Assembly (NCBI GenBank): GCA_934085585.1
Contig: CAKOHI010000005.1
Span: 49,502 to 113,501 of the forward strand
DNA length: 64,000 nt
Reading direction: 5' to 3'
DNA from: an uncultured Bacilli bacterium
Lineage (GTDB): Bacteria; Bacillota_I; Bacilli_A; RF39; UBA660
Shown: one piece after another, positions 17,825 to 27,610 of the stretch
Layout: each line of letters starts with the position of its first letter
How positions within the stretch are numbered: the stretch's first letter is position 1
The notes under the pieces: model-generated
Seen by the model: only the letters and a program-made list of their open reading frames with translations
Databases searched by the model: none
Told to the model about the DNA's origin: nothing
Made by a program: the position numbers and the translations under genes

Positions 17825-19547
17825 AATCACCTCTAGTATCTTTTTGTAAAGATTTAAAATCTACTTTTCCTAATTTAGTTTTAGGAAGTCTTTTTCTAAA
17901 TACAAATTCACTAGGAATCATATATTTAGCTAGTCTTTTTTTACAAAAAGATTTAATATCTTCTTTAACAAACATAGCAACATATCCTTCTTTTAATACA
18001 ATAAATGCCTTTGGCACCTCTTGTTTATAAGGGTGAGGCACACCAACTACACTACATTGTAATACTGCTGGATGTGATTCAATAACTTCCTCAATGTGAG
18101 AAGGATAAACATTATATCCACTAGTTATAATCATTCTTTTAAGTCTTCCTTTATAAAAAACAAAGCCATCACTATCCATATAACCTAAATCTCCAGTATG
18201 TAGCCACACATGTCCATCTTTATGAACTTGTAAAGCAGTATTTGTTTCAGATTCATTATTCAAATACCCTTGCATAAATGCTTTAGAATGCACGCATATT
18301 TCCCCGACTTCACCATATGGCAAAGTTATACGATTCGCAGGATCTATAATCTTTATTTGATTACCAGCTAAAGGAATTCCAACTGATCCAGATTTATTGA
18401 CATCATCACATGCAAGACAAACTGCTGCCAAAGCTTCTGACAAGCCATATCCTTGTGTTATCTTACCTGGTGAATTATGTTCCTTCAAATATTTATTCAT
18501 TCTATCTTCTAAAGACTTTGGTAAAATATCTCCACCTGATACAATATATTTTAAATTTGATAAATCTAAATTTTTAATATTATTATTACTCATTAAAGCT
18601 TCATATAAAGTAGGCACTCCCAAAACACAAGAAGGTTTCTTCTTATGAAATATTACATCAAATTTTTTAGAGTCAAATTGAGGAATTAAAATTGAATAAC
18701 ACCCCAAGGCAAGTGGAGTGTGCATTAAAACACTTAATCCAAACCCATGAAAATTAGGCATAATTGCTAAACAACAATCTCCAGCATGTAAATTTTTCAT
18801 TAGTATTTTTTCTTGTAAAGCACCTAAAATAAAGGCTCTATTTTGAATTACAACATTTTTCGGAGTTCCACTAGTTCCCCCACTATGAATAATAACCGCC
18901 GGAGTATCTCGCCCATATTTAGAAAATTTTATATGTTCATCAGTATAATATTTTTTATAAAAACTTTTCCAACTATAAAACATACTTTTTTTTGGATATT
19001 TTTTAAATTTACCCAATTGTGAAATATTATAAAAAATTTTTAACATAAAAGGCATATAATCAGAAGCACTTGCAAAAATCACTGCATCAACTGATGATTT
19101 ATCAATAATATTTTCTACTTTTTCATAAAATGTATTCAGCATAACCAAATATTTACTATTCGTTGAATTTAAACTAAACAAAATTTCTTCTTCACTAGAT
19201 AAAGGATGTACCATATTAGCAATTGCACCAATTTTATTTAAAGCATATAGTACAACTAAAACATTTGGAATATTAGGTAGGCTAATACTAACTATATCAC
19301 CATGTTTAATTCCAGACTTTCTAAATACCTTCGCCCAATTATTAATATCATTAATAAAATCTTTGTATAAACACTTTTTACCCATATATTCATAAGCAAT
19401 ATTTTCCGGATAAAGATAAGCACTTTTCTTTACTTGATCATACATACTTATATCTGGTATTTTAATATTTAATTCTTCTTTAGTATAATACTTTGCCCAT
19501 GGTTCAGGAATGGGTTTTCTTCTTCTTAAAAAAGAAAATATATTCAT
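17814..19547 (-). CDS. AMP-forming acyl-CoA/acyl-acid synthetase family protein
   Basis: 577 residues. ANL-superfamily motifs: HSGGTSGTPK (221-230, ATP/AMP loop), YGLSE, then TGDLGYMDSDG with the hinge GRLKRMIITSGYNVYP, and the C-terminal catalytic Lys in KTKLGKVD. It adenylates a fatty or other carboxylic acid. Location between two PlsC-like acyltransferases suggests it activates fatty acids, perhaps exogenous ones, for phospholipid synthesis; that role is inference. TAATG overlap with the upstream acyltransferase. Full length. Confidence 0.9.
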   Translation of the reverse strand: MNIFSFLRRRKPIPEPWAKYYTKEELNIKIPDISMYDQVKKSAYLYPENIAYEYMGKKCLYKDFINDINNWAKVFRKSGIKHGDIVSISLPNIPNVLVVLYALNKIGAIANMVHPLSSEEEILFSLNSTNSKYLVMLNTFYEKVENIIDKSSVDAVIFASASDYMPFMLKIFYNISQLGKFKKYPKKSMFYSWKSFYKKYYTDEHIKFSKYGRDTPAVIIHSGGTSGTPKNVVIQNRAFILGALQEKILMKNLHAGDCCLAIMPNFHGFGLSVLMHTPLALGCYSILIPQFDSKKFDVIFHKKKPSCVLGVPTLYEALMSNNNIKNLDLSNLKYIVSGGDILPKSLEDRMNKYLKEHNSPGKITQGYGLSEALAAVCLACDDVNKSGSVGIPLAGNQIKIIDPANRITLPYGEVGEICVHSKAFMQGYLNNESETNTALQVHKDGHVWLHTGDLGYMDSDGFVFYKGRLKRMIITSGYNVYPSHIEEVIESHPAVLQCSVVGVPHPYKQEVPKAFIVLKEGYVAMFVKEDIKSFCKKRLAKYMIPSEFVFRKRLPKTKLGKVDFKSLQKDTRGDYDE

Positions 19548-20116
19548 TAGTCTTCTCCTCTTTCCTTTTTAATTATATTCATAAGTCTTTCAGTTTCTTC
19601 CTTTATATTTTCATTACCTTTAATAGGTTCTAAAAATCTAATTGTTAAACTCTTTGAGAAAAATTTATATTTACCTGTTATTACAAATGGCACTATCGGA
19701 CTATTTGTATCAACTGCCATTTTAACAGCACCTTTTTTAAATTTTAGCATATGTCCTTCTTTTTCAGTAGTTCCCTCTGGAAAAATCCCTATCAACTTTT
19801 CATTTTTTAAATATCTTTCTGCTACTATTAAAGCATTACCATCTCTAGTTTTTCTATCAACTGGAATAAGACCTAAATTGCCAAAAATAATTTTTTTAGG
19901 GCCTTTCCACAATTCCTTTTTAGCTAAAAAATGCACATTTCTTTTAGTACATGAAATTAAAAGTGGAGCATCAAAAATACTGGTATGATTACCCGCTAAA
20001 ATTACTCTACCACTCCCAGGAATATTTTCAGTTCCTATTATTTTAGGTGTTAAAAACACTTTAAATACAAATGTAATAATTGGCCTTATTATTTTATATA
20101 GTAAACAATCTTTCAT
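19547..20116 (-). CDS. 1-acyl-sn-glycerol-3-phosphate acyltransferase (PlsC-like)
   Basis: 189 residues from ATG 20116 behind GAGGAAAG; a TTG at 20134 is a less likely start. Motifs GNHTSIFDAP (catalytic His and Asp) and FPEGTTEKEG are diagnostic. A hydrophobic N-terminal stretch suggests membrane association. First gene of the operon with the acyl-activating enzyme and the second acyltransferase. The leader has a 12-bp near-palindrome TACAATATTGTA overlapping the likely -10 (20126-20137), a possible operator. Confidence 0.87.
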   Translation of the reverse strand: MKDCLLYKIIRPIITFVFKVFLTPKIIGTENIPGSGRVILAGNHTSIFDAPLLISCTKRNVHFLAKKELWKGPKKIIFGNLGLIPVDRKTRDGNALIVAERYLKNEKLIGIFPEGTTEKEGHMLKFKKGAVKMAVDTNSPIVPFVITGKYKFFSKSLTIRFLEPIKGNENIKEETERLMNIIKKERGED

Positions 20117-20295
20117 ATATCTTTCCTCGTACAATATTGTATCAAATTTCTAGTAAAATGTCTCTATTTATAAATGAGTTTTTAAAAATTGTGAGATTTG
20201 ACATTGATTTTCATTTATTTTATGATGTATTTAGTAAAGAAAGTTTGCATATAAGTTAGCCTTAATGCTATGATATTTAATACTATTATGATAAC

Positions 20296-20333
20296 AAAAT
20301 TAAAAGAAGCTTTTTGGAGCTTCTTTTAATTTT
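20296..20333 (-). terminator. valS terminator
   Basis: A 16-bp uninterrupted stem (20296-20311 with 20318-20333), core AAAAGAAGCT/AGCTTCTTTT, 6-base loop. It overlaps the valS stop codon. The minus-strand tail is only moderately T-rich. Confidence 0.75.
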
Positions 20334-22848
20334 CATTTTTTAATTTTTCTAACTTTTCTTCTTCATCTTTTAAAGTATTTTTTTCTTTTTCTACAAGTTC
20401 CTTCGGAGCTTTATTTAAATAATTTTCATTACTTAAAAGATTCTTTCTTCTTGCAATTGATGCTTCTAAATCACTAATTTGTTTATTTTTTAACATAATG
20501 TCTTCTTCAGTAATTTCTTTTTCATAATATATATCAACATTATAATTTTTATAAATACAACTATATTTTGTACCATCTATTTTATTATGTTCATCTAGAT
20601 TTATACGAAGTAATTTAAATATTAAATTATAGTCATCATCACTATTTATTTTAATACCAAATTCCTTACCAATTTTATTTTCAAGTTTTACATTTCTAAA
20701 TACCTTTATAAATTCAATAATATTATCAAAATCTTCACATTCTTTTGTAAATACTTCTTCTTTATTATACTCAGGATATTTTGATAATATAATATTTTCT
20801 TCATGAATTGGTAAATTACTATATAACTCATCAGTTACATAAGGCATAAATGGATGTAACATTTTTAATATACTAGACAATACCTTATATAATACTGATT
20901 TTGTAGTATTACTTTCTATACTAAATTTAGCAAATTCGATATAATTATCACAAAAATCATTCCATACAAAGCTATATATTTCACTACCTACATTATTAAA
21001 TTCATAGTGTTCCATATTTTTTGTTACACTTTTAATTGTATTATTTAATTTTGTAAGTATCCACTTATCTTCAGTTTTCAAATCATTAAACTCAAGTTCA
21101 GTTAAGTCTTCGATATTCATCAAAACAAATCTTGATGCGTTCCATAATTTATTAATGAAATTCCATGTTGATTTAACTTTTTCTTCATCATATCTAAGGT
21201 CAGTACCTGCTGAAGCACTTGTGGTTAAGAAAAATCTTAAAGCATCTGCTCCATATGTATCAATAACATCCATTGGATCTACACCATTACCTAAAGATTT
21301 ACTCATCTTTCTTCCTTCTTTATCTCTGATAAGACCATGAATTAAACAATCTTTAAACGGTCTTTGTCCAGTAAAATGAAGACCTTGGAATGTCATACGA
21401 TTAACCCAGAATGGAATAATATCATAACCTGTTACCAATACATTATTTGGATAAAACTTTTTAAAATCTTCAGTTTCATCCGGCCAACCTAAAGTGGAAA
21501 ATGGCCACAAAGCACTTGAGAACCAAGTATCCAAAACATCAGTATCTTGAATCCAGCCATCACCATCCGGAGCGTCTTCGCCAACATAAACTTCTTCGCC
21601 TTTATACCAAGCTGGAATTCTATGTCCCCACCAAAGTTGACGAGAAATACACCAATCATATGTAATCTCCATCCAATGATTCATTATTTTTTCATATCTC
21701 GTAGGTACAAAATTTACTTTTGTATCTTTATTTTTTTGATTTTCTAATACTCTATCAGCTAAAGGTCTCATTTTAACAAACCATTGTTTAGATAAATATG
21801 GTTCAATCATAACACCACTTCGTTCACTATGACCTACATTGTGAGTTATTTCTTCAATACTGATAAGTAAATCATTTTCCTTTAAAGCTTCAATTAATTT
21901 TTCACGAGCTTCAAATCTATCTAATCCTTTAAACTCTAAAGCATTTTCATTCATAGTGCCATCAGGATTAATACATACAACTCTCTCTAGGTTATGACGA
22001 TTACCTACTTCAAAGTCATTTGGATCATGAGCCGGAGTAATCTTTACAATACCTGTTCCAAATTCTGGATCAGCATGCTCATCTCCGATAATTGGTATAA
22101 GCCTATTAACAAGTGGTAATATAACATTTTTACCAATTAAATCTTTATATCTTGCATCATTCGGATTAACTGCAACTGCTGTATCACCAAATAATGTTTC
22201 AGGTCTAGTCGTAGCAACTTCTAAATACTTATCAGTTCCCTCAATAAAATATTTAATATGATAAAAAGCACCTTTTACTTCTTTATAAATAACTTCTTCA
22301 TTAGATAAAGCGGTCATCGCTTGAGGATCCCAATTTATAATTCTTTCCCCACGATAAATTAATCCTTCATCATATAGAGTCTTAAATACATGATTAACAG
22401 CTCTATTTAATCCTTCATCTAAAGTAAAACGTTCTTTAGAATAACACAAAGAAAGTCCTAATTTAGCCCATTGTTCATGAATATTTTTGGCATATTCATT
22501 TTTCCAATCCCAAGCATATTTAAGCCATTCTTCACGCGTAATACCACGAGGATTAATCCCCATATCTCTTAATTTTGCATCAACTTTAGCTTGTGTTGCA
22601 ATACCAGCATGATCCATTCCTGGAACCCATACAGCATTAAATCCTTGCATTTTCTTAAATCTAATTATTATGTCTTGAAGTGTAGTATCCCAAGCATGTC
22701 CTAAATGTAGTTTACCTGTTACATTTGGTGGTGGAATTACTATTGCATAAGGTGGCAATCCTTCTTTTTCTTCAAAATATCCATGGCTTACCCAATTCTT
22801 ATACTTTCCTTCTTCAACTTTTAAATGATCATATTTTTTTTCTAACAT
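20326..22848 (-). CDS. valS: Valyl-tRNA synthetase
   Basis: 840 residues, class Ia. HIGH motif in PPPNVTGKLHLGHAWD, KMSKS in GRKMSKSLGNGVDP, an editing (CP1) domain with TTRPETLFGDTAVAVNP, and a C-terminal coiled coil after about residue 785, as is usual in ValRS. The ATG at 22848 is preferred over a GTG at 22857 because of SD spacing. Second gene in a T-box operon after the gluzincin-like gene (17-base gap). Charges tRNA-Val; the T-box couples its expression to uncharged tRNA-Val. Confidence 0.98.
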   Translation of the reverse strand: MLEKKYDHLKVEEGKYKNWVSHGYFEEKEGLPPYAIVIPPPNVTGKLHLGHAWDTTLQDIIIRFKKMQGFNAVWVPGMDHAGIATQAKVDAKLRDMGINPRGITREEWLKYAWDWKNEYAKNIHEQWAKLGLSLCYSKERFTLDEGLNRAVNHVFKTLYDEGLIYRGERIINWDPQAMTALSNEEVIYKEVKGAFYHIKYFIEGTDKYLEVATTRPETLFGDTAVAVNPNDARYKDLIGKNVILPLVNRLIPIIGDEHADPEFGTGIVKITPAHDPNDFEVGNRHNLERVVCINPDGTMNENALEFKGLDRFEAREKLIEALKENDLLISIEEITHNVGHSERSGVMIEPYLSKQWFVKMRPLADRVLENQKNKDTKVNFVPTRYEKIMNHWMEITYDWCISRQLWWGHRIPAWYKGEEVYVGEDAPDGDGWIQDTDVLDTWFSSALWPFSTLGWPDETEDFKKFYPNNVLVTGYDIIPFWVNRMTFQGLHFTGQRPFKDCLIHGLIRDKEGRKMSKSLGNGVDPMDVIDTYGADALRFFLTTSASAGTDLRYDEEKVKSTWNFINKLWNASRFVLMNIEDLTELEFNDLKTEDKWILTKLNNTIKSVTKNMEHYEFNNVGSEIYSFVWNDFCDNYIEFAKFSIESNTTKSVLYKVLSSILKMLHPFMPYVTDELYSNLPIHEENIILSKYPEYNKEEVFTKECEDFDNIIEFIKVFRNVKLENKIGKEFGIKINSDDDYNLIFKLLRINLDEHNKIDGTKYSCIYKNYNVDIYYEKEITEEDIMLKNKQISDLEASIARRKNLLSNENYLNKAPKELVEKEKNTLKDEEEKLEKLKNEN

Positions 22849-22865
22849 TTCTTCCACATCCTTTT

Positions 22866-23462
22866 TTAAATAATTTCTTTAAGTATATTTATACTATCTT
22901 TATCAAATTTTAAAATTTCTTTTAATTTTTCTAAACCATATGTTTTTATAATCTTTTTTATAATAGAAAAGTAGACTCGATACGATACCTTTTCATTTAA
23001 AACATCCTCAACTTTAATATTTTCAATATTACATTCTTCATATTGATTAGTTAAATAACTTGCAACGCCTTCCCACAAATATTTATAAAAATACAAATTA
23101 TCTTTAGCCATATAATAAGTATGTAAAATATGTACACATTCATGTAATATCATTTTTTTATAATCAATAAAACTTTCATTTTTATGAACGGTATTATCAT
23201 AATCATTATAACTACAACAAAGTATAGTATCATTCTCACTATTTATTAATCCAACTGCATAATCATTTAGTTTAAAAGACAAATTGTTAACCACATAATT
23301 ATCTAAACTCTTTTTACAATCAAAAATCTTTATTGTAATTATAAGATTCTTATTAAATTCAAAAAAATCAGTAATGCTTTTAATATTAGCAATTAAAAAT
23401 TCATTCAACTCATTTAATTGAGTATCATCAAGTCCATTATTTTCATATTTAAAACTAATCAT
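22866..23462 (-). CDS. Gluzincin-like (peptidase MA-type) protein
   Basis: 198 residues from the ATG at 23462 (SD GGAAG eight bases before). The longer frame from 23525 runs through the T-box terminator and is rejected. MILHECVHILH gives an HExxH zinc-binding motif, and YLWEGVASYL about 25 residues later supplies the third ligand Glu, the arrangement of minor gluzincins/peptidase MA-like domains. No signal peptide is evident, so it is probably cytoplasmic. It lies between the T-box and valS, so its expression should respond to valine tRNA charging. Substrate unknown. Confidence 0.7.
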   Translation of the reverse strand: MISFKYENNGLDDTQLNELNEFLIANIKSITDFFEFNKNLIITIKIFDCKKSLDNYVVNNLSFKLNDYAVGLINSENDTILCCSYNDYDNTVHKNESFIDYKKMILHECVHILHTYYMAKDNLYFYKYLWEGVASYLTNQYEECNIENIKVEDVLNEKVSYRVYFSIIKKIIKTYGLEKLKEILKFDKDSINILKEII

Positions 23463-23474
23463 AATCATCACTTC

Positions 23475-23668
23475 CAAAAAATAAAAAGAATGATACCAAG
23501 GAGTCTTTTTAAAAGACGGTACCATCCTCTATTTTACTTATTTGATTTTATAGCATCTCTGCATTATTTCTCATTAAGCAACCTTCATGTATCTTCATTA
23601 TTAGCTTCCACCCACCACTAACTCTCTTTAAAATCCGTATACATTACTCCTCAAAAATCATCGAAATA
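23475..23668 (-). promoter_or_regulatory. T-box riboswitch, probably tRNA-Val specific
   Basis: The minus-strand leader has GAGGAGTA, AGAGAG, a GGTGGGTGGAA stretch, then an ATACAT that closes on ATGTAT near the start of stem I. A GTT (Val) triplet lies at the expected specifier position (23580-23582). The T-box sequence GATGGTACCG (about 23517-23526) follows. The terminator helix pairs GATGGTACC with GGTATCATT (two G-U) and ends in TTTTTATTTTTT. It precedes the gluzincin gene and valS. Confidence 0.85.
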
Positions 23669-23675
23669 CAAATCT

Positions 23676-23704
23676 ATTTTAACAAATAATTAGCTATAGT
23701 TCAA
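23676..23704 (-). promoter_or_regulatory. Promoter of the T-box/valS operon
   Basis: Minus strand TTGAAC (23699-23704), 17-bp spacer, TAAAAT (23676-23681). It lies over the last codons of the gene ending at 23694, so the operon is independent of the upstream cluster. Confidence 0.65.
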
Positions 23705-24602
23705 GTGTTTCTAGTAAATTTCCATCTGCATTTATTTCAATTTTTCCCTTATTTACACTAAAATAAATATCAGTATAACTAGGTAATTCTAAATATTTCA
23801 AAATGTTTCCACCACAATTTTCATATACAAATAATTGATTATTATTTAAAACCATTACATATTTATCAATTGCATAAACTTTAGTTTTAGGAAAATTACT
23901 TAAATATTCTACTTTATTCTTATCATAAATATGATATCCATTATTATAAGTAATTACATAATTATCATTAAAATCTACTATTTCTTCACCCACAGAATCT
24001 ATAAACAAAGACCCATCACTATTTAATATATACCAATTATTACCCTTTTTAGCAATGAATTTTGAAGTATCTAAAATGCCATCAACTAAATGAGAAGCCA
24101 CAGAAATATAATCATACTCATTTGCAATAGGTTTATTTGATAAATCTAAAAATATAACTCCATAGCCAGAACTTTTTTTAGTAATCAAATATTTACTAGA
24201 AGATAAAGTTTTATAATATTTAATTTTTTCATAAGAATCTATTACACTTTTAGACACTAAATTATATAACTTTATTTCATTATTTTCTTTAAATATACCA
24301 TAATAATTATTTATAACTGTATAAACAATACTATTTCCATTCTTATAATAATTTGTTTTATACTCCTCATCATCTATTTCTACATTAGCAATATCACAAT
24401 TACTACAATTATAAGTTGATAACAATTTGCCATCTAAATAGAAATACAATTTATTTTTATATATAAAATTTTTATTTGGATTATCATCAACTACTTCATC
24501 TTTATTAGGAACACTAAAGTTCTTTATTGTACCAATAACCCCCATTGGTAACAAAATAACTAATAAAACAATAATTGTAATTAAAGTCTTTTTATCCTTC
24601 AT
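23694..24602 (-). CDS. Membrane-anchored WG-repeat-like protein
   Basis: 302 residues from ATG 24602 (TAGGTG SD); the frame opens five codons earlier, inside the upstream gene. One N-terminal transmembrane segment (about 7-27), the rest outside. Repeating short strands such as GYGVIFLDLSNK and ANEYDYISV resemble WG/KG beta-propeller repeats. A module KLYFYLDGKLLSTYNCSNC also occurs twice in the neighbour at 24610, so the two are paralogues. Function unknown; probably a surface protein. Follows the 24610 gene with an 8-base overlap of frames avoided by the later start. Confidence 0.55.
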   Translation of the reverse strand: MKDKKTLITIIVLLVILLPMGVIGTIKNFSVPNKDEVVDDNPNKNFIYKNKLYFYLDGKLLSTYNCSNCDIANVEIDDEEYKTNYYKNGNSIVYTVINNYYGIFKENNEIKLYNLVSKSVIDSYEKIKYYKTLSSSKYLITKKSSGYGVIFLDLSNKPIANEYDYISVASHLVDGILDTSKFIAKKGNNWYILNSDGSLFIDSVGEEIVDFNDNYVITYNNGYHIYDKNKVEYLSNFPKTKVYAIDKYVMVLNNNQLFVYENCGGNILKYLELPSYTDIYFSVNKGKIEINADGNLLETLEL

Positions 24603-24609
24603 ATTACAC

Positions 24610-26697
24610 CTATCCAATACTAACTGAAATAGTATCTAATATTCCATGTGATGTATATGTAATTTCTAATATATCTCCGATTAATTTGTAATTTAAATCT
24701 TTATCAATATCTGTTATTTCTATTACTTTACTTAATAAATTATTTTTATCACTATACTTATAAACACCCAACAAATTATTTTTATCTAATGTAACATAAT
24801 ACTTATTCTCTAAAGAAATATACTTAAATTCATTACTTACAATTTTACCATTTAAATCATATATTAAATATAAATCATTATTTTTAACTATTAAATGATC
24901 ATATTTATATTCTACAATTTCATAAGTCGTAGATACTTTATTTGCTAATTCATCACCATTTTTATCAAATAAATGATATGTTCTATCACTTCTTTTAATC
25001 AAGAAATTATCACCTAATTGCTTAATTGAAACATTAGTTACTTTTTCATTATCTTTATCTTTAAATGAAATTAATCCGGATACTTTACTAGATTGAATAT
25101 TTACAACCCCATAAGAATCACTAGTATTCAATGCAACAGCCAAAGTTCCTGCAGTATCAACAAAATTTATTACTTCTTCATCATTATGAAAACCTAAATC
25201 TACACTTTTATATGTAGCTAACTTTTTATTGTTTTTTAAATCCCATAAAATAATGTTATCATTAGTATTCGGAGTCTTCGTATCAGCAATAAATACAAAT
25301 CTTTTATTATAAATAGGTAAATGACCAACTTTATCACCATTATCAGGATTTAAAATATTACTTTCTTTTGCTAAAAAACAATTTTCTAAATCTTTTGTTG
25401 AAGCATCAACCCCGTTGGCATAACTACATACATAAGATCCTAATAAATCTGTTTTTTCTTCATCACTATAAAAATATAATTTACCTCCAAAATAACTAAT
25501 ATAAGGCATATTTTTATTAAACAATCCTTCAGTTAAATTAATTTTTGCATATTCTTCTCCGAATTCAATACGCATGGTACTTCCTGTAACAGTAACACTA
25601 AATGCTTCTTCTTTTCCAGTTTGACGAAGTGTATCACTAAATATTAATTTGGTATTATAATCTGTAGTATTAATTTTAATACCATCTTTATTCATTGGAT
25701 TACCATCTTTATCATAAACAAAAATCTTTTTACCATCTAATGCTATAACATAATTATTAACAAATCTTATATAATCATAAGCTACATCTATTACACTTTT
25801 TCCGTCATATCCATAAACATAATAAGAATTATTTACCTTAACACTAATATTATTACCATCAAAATTCATAATTCGGCCAGGTACAGACTTACTTACTTCT
25901 TTATAATCAAAATCAACTAAACTGTAATTACCATTTGTTGCAGTAACTAAATAATTAGTATCAGAAATATATCCTAAATAATCATATTTAATTTTTGTAT
26001 CAGCATTTAAAGTATCATTACTTAAATCTAGTACTCCATATTTATTATTCTTTTTAACAATTACTTTATTATCTTTTACTTCTTTAACTAATGAATAAGT
26101 ATCAAGATCCTTCTTTTTATCAATATCATATAGTATTACATTTCCATCTTCTTTTTTCTCATCATCATAAACAAATACATATCTATCATTAATAATATCA
26201 CTTCTAATATCTACTGGAAGACCATTTTCATAAACCTTTTTAAAAGTATCAAAATCATCTTCATTACTAAAATATGCTACATAACATAAATTTTCATTTT
26301 TATTTTTACATTCATAGCTACCTAATTCGTCTTTATTTTTATCAATGAATACTAATAATCCATCTTCATATCTGTAATTATCTTTTTCAACAACTACTAA
26401 TGGTTCATCAGGCTTTTTATTGTAATCATCTTTTTTATTAAATACTAAAAAATATAATAATATAACTATTATTAAAAGAACTAAAACAATACTACTAATA
26501 ATTATTATTTTTGTCTTTTTATTTAATCCACTCCATTTACTAGGCTTTTTCTTATTTTGTTTTTTAGTTTCATCTTCTATTTCTTGTAAATCATATTGTG
26601 TATTAGAAATTTCGTCATTTTCATCTATTTCCACAATCTCATTTGTTGGTTTTTTTTCCTCCACATCTTCAATTTCTTTTAAAATATCTTCTTCCAT
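24610..26697 (-). CDS. Large membrane-anchored WG-repeat-like surface protein
   Basis: 695 residues. An acidic cytoplasmic N-terminus (1-65), a transmembrane helix (about 67-89), then a long extracellular part with WG-like strand repeats (KYGVLDLSNDT, SYGVVNIQSSK, YDLNGKIVSNEFKY). Two copies of a Cys-bearing module, LGSYECKNKNENLCY and LLGSYVCSYANGVD...NCF, divide it into two similar halves, so it looks like an internal duplication. ATG behind CGGAGGTA. Role unknown; the paired cysteines suggest disulfides outside the cell. Confidence 0.55.
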   Translation of the reverse strand: MEEDILKEIEDVEEKKPTNEIVEIDENDEISNTQYDLQEIEDETKKQNKKKPSKWSGLNKKTKIIIISSIVLVLLIIVILLYFLVFNKKDDYNKKPDEPLVVVEKDNYRYEDGLLVFIDKNKDELGSYECKNKNENLCYVAYFSNEDDFDTFKKVYENGLPVDIRSDIINDRYVFVYDDEKKEDGNVILYDIDKKKDLDTYSLVKEVKDNKVIVKKNNKYGVLDLSNDTLNADTKIKYDYLGYISDTNYLVTATNGNYSLVDFDYKEVSKSVPGRIMNFDGNNISVKVNNSYYVYGYDGKSVIDVAYDYIRFVNNYVIALDGKKIFVYDKDGNPMNKDGIKINTTDYNTKLIFSDTLRQTGKEEAFSVTVTGSTMRIEFGEEYAKINLTEGLFNKNMPYISYFGGKLYFYSDEEKTDLLGSYVCSYANGVDASTKDLENCFLAKESNILNPDNGDKVGHLPIYNKRFVFIADTKTPNTNDNIILWDLKNNKKLATYKSVDLGFHNDEEVINFVDTAGTLAVALNTSDSYGVVNIQSSKVSGLISFKDKDNEKVTNVSIKQLGDNFLIKRSDRTYHLFDKNGDELANKVSTTYEIVEYKYDHLIVKNNDLYLIYDLNGKIVSNEFKYISLENKYYVTLDKNNLLGVYKYSDKNNLLSKVIEITDIDKDLNYKLIGDILEITYTSHGILDTISVSIG

Positions 26698-26741
26698 AAG
26701 TATTACCTCCGTACTCTTCTAAAATTATACCACAAAACAAA

Positions 26742-26759
26742 AGAGACTTACAAGTCCCT
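26742..26759 (-). terminator. Terminator of the 26758 gene
   Basis: AGGGACTT pairs with AAGTCTCT across a 2-base gap, allowing G-U, followed by TTTGTTTTG on the minus strand. A short loop makes it a weak call. Confidence 0.5.
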
Positions 26760-27555
26760 AATTATTTTTAAAATTTTGATACCATTCATTTAGTTTATCT
26801 TTTGTATTAGTATATAGCTTACTACCAACACCACCAACAAAAGAAAAAGCATTTTTACTATATTTAACTAATTCATCTTTAGCATCAATTATAGAATTAT
26901 AATTGTCATTGCCAAGTGCTTCTTTAGCAAAATCATTAATATTTTTTGCTCCTTTTTTTATAACTTCACTTGCTTTATTAAAAGCTTTATTGGTACCACT
27001 ACTAATTTTATCTTTATATCCTGGTGATTTTTCTTCTAGCTTTGTGTCTATTTTATTTGCAAGTTCTAAAACCTTTTCTTTCCCAGATGTTGTTAAATCA
27101 TTAAAAGTAACCCCATTTATAGTTCCATCATAAAATAAGAAATCTACAATACTAATAAAAGTTGCTTTAGCTTTTTCACTAAAATCTTTATCACTTTTTG
27201 CTTCATTAATACTTTCAAGTGTACTATTTAATTCATTTATAACTAAATTATCATTATTACTATACTTTACTGTATTATTATCATTCTTTACATTATTTTC
27301 ACTCTTATTTTCATTCGTATTTTTTACTTCTTCTTTTTCTAGTGGCTTATCATCATTTTTACTATTATCTTTCTTCTCTTCCACTATGTTTTTTTCATCA
27401 CTATTATTATCTCCATTTATTTTTTCACTTGGTTGTTCAGTTTTCTCATGCTTAAAAATTTCTTCTTTATTAGAATAAATAATCCCAACTAATACACCGA
27501 TAACTAAAAGTAAAATCCCAATAACTGCACAAATTATAATGTTTTTTTTATTCAT
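26758..27555 (-). CDS. Membrane-anchored protein with charged linker and helical C-terminal domain
   Basis: 265 residues from ATG 27555 (GGAAGTGAT SD). N-terminal transmembrane helix (about 5-26), then a 70-residue Lys/Glu/Asn/Asp-rich linker, then a roughly 150-residue helical domain rich in Lys/Ala/Ser (e.g. SGTNKAFNKASEVIKKGAK). I do not recognise the domain. Topology suggests an extracellular or periplasm-like domain held away from the membrane. It sits in the same-strand surface cluster 23694-29137, own terminator downstream. Confidence 0.5.
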   Translation of the reverse strand: MNKKNIIICAVIGILLLVIGVLVGIIYSNKEEIFKHEKTEQPSEKINGDNNSDEKNIVEEKKDNSKNDDKPLEKEEVKNTNENKSENNVKNDNNTVKYSNNDNLVINELNSTLESINEAKSDKDFSEKAKATFISIVDFLFYDGTINGVTFNDLTTSGKEKVLELANKIDTKLEEKSPGYKDKISSGTNKAFNKASEVIKKGAKNINDFAKEALGNDNYNSIIDAKDELVKYSKNAFSFVGGVGSKLYTNTKDKLNEWYQNFKNN

Positions 27556-27610
27556 TTTATCACTTCCAAACACTATATATTATATCAAAATTTTTACATT
27601 TTGTTAAGGC

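Noticed and set aside
23463..23525. Longer N-terminus for the gluzincin-like protein
   Set aside because: It runs through the T-box terminator hairpin and T-run.
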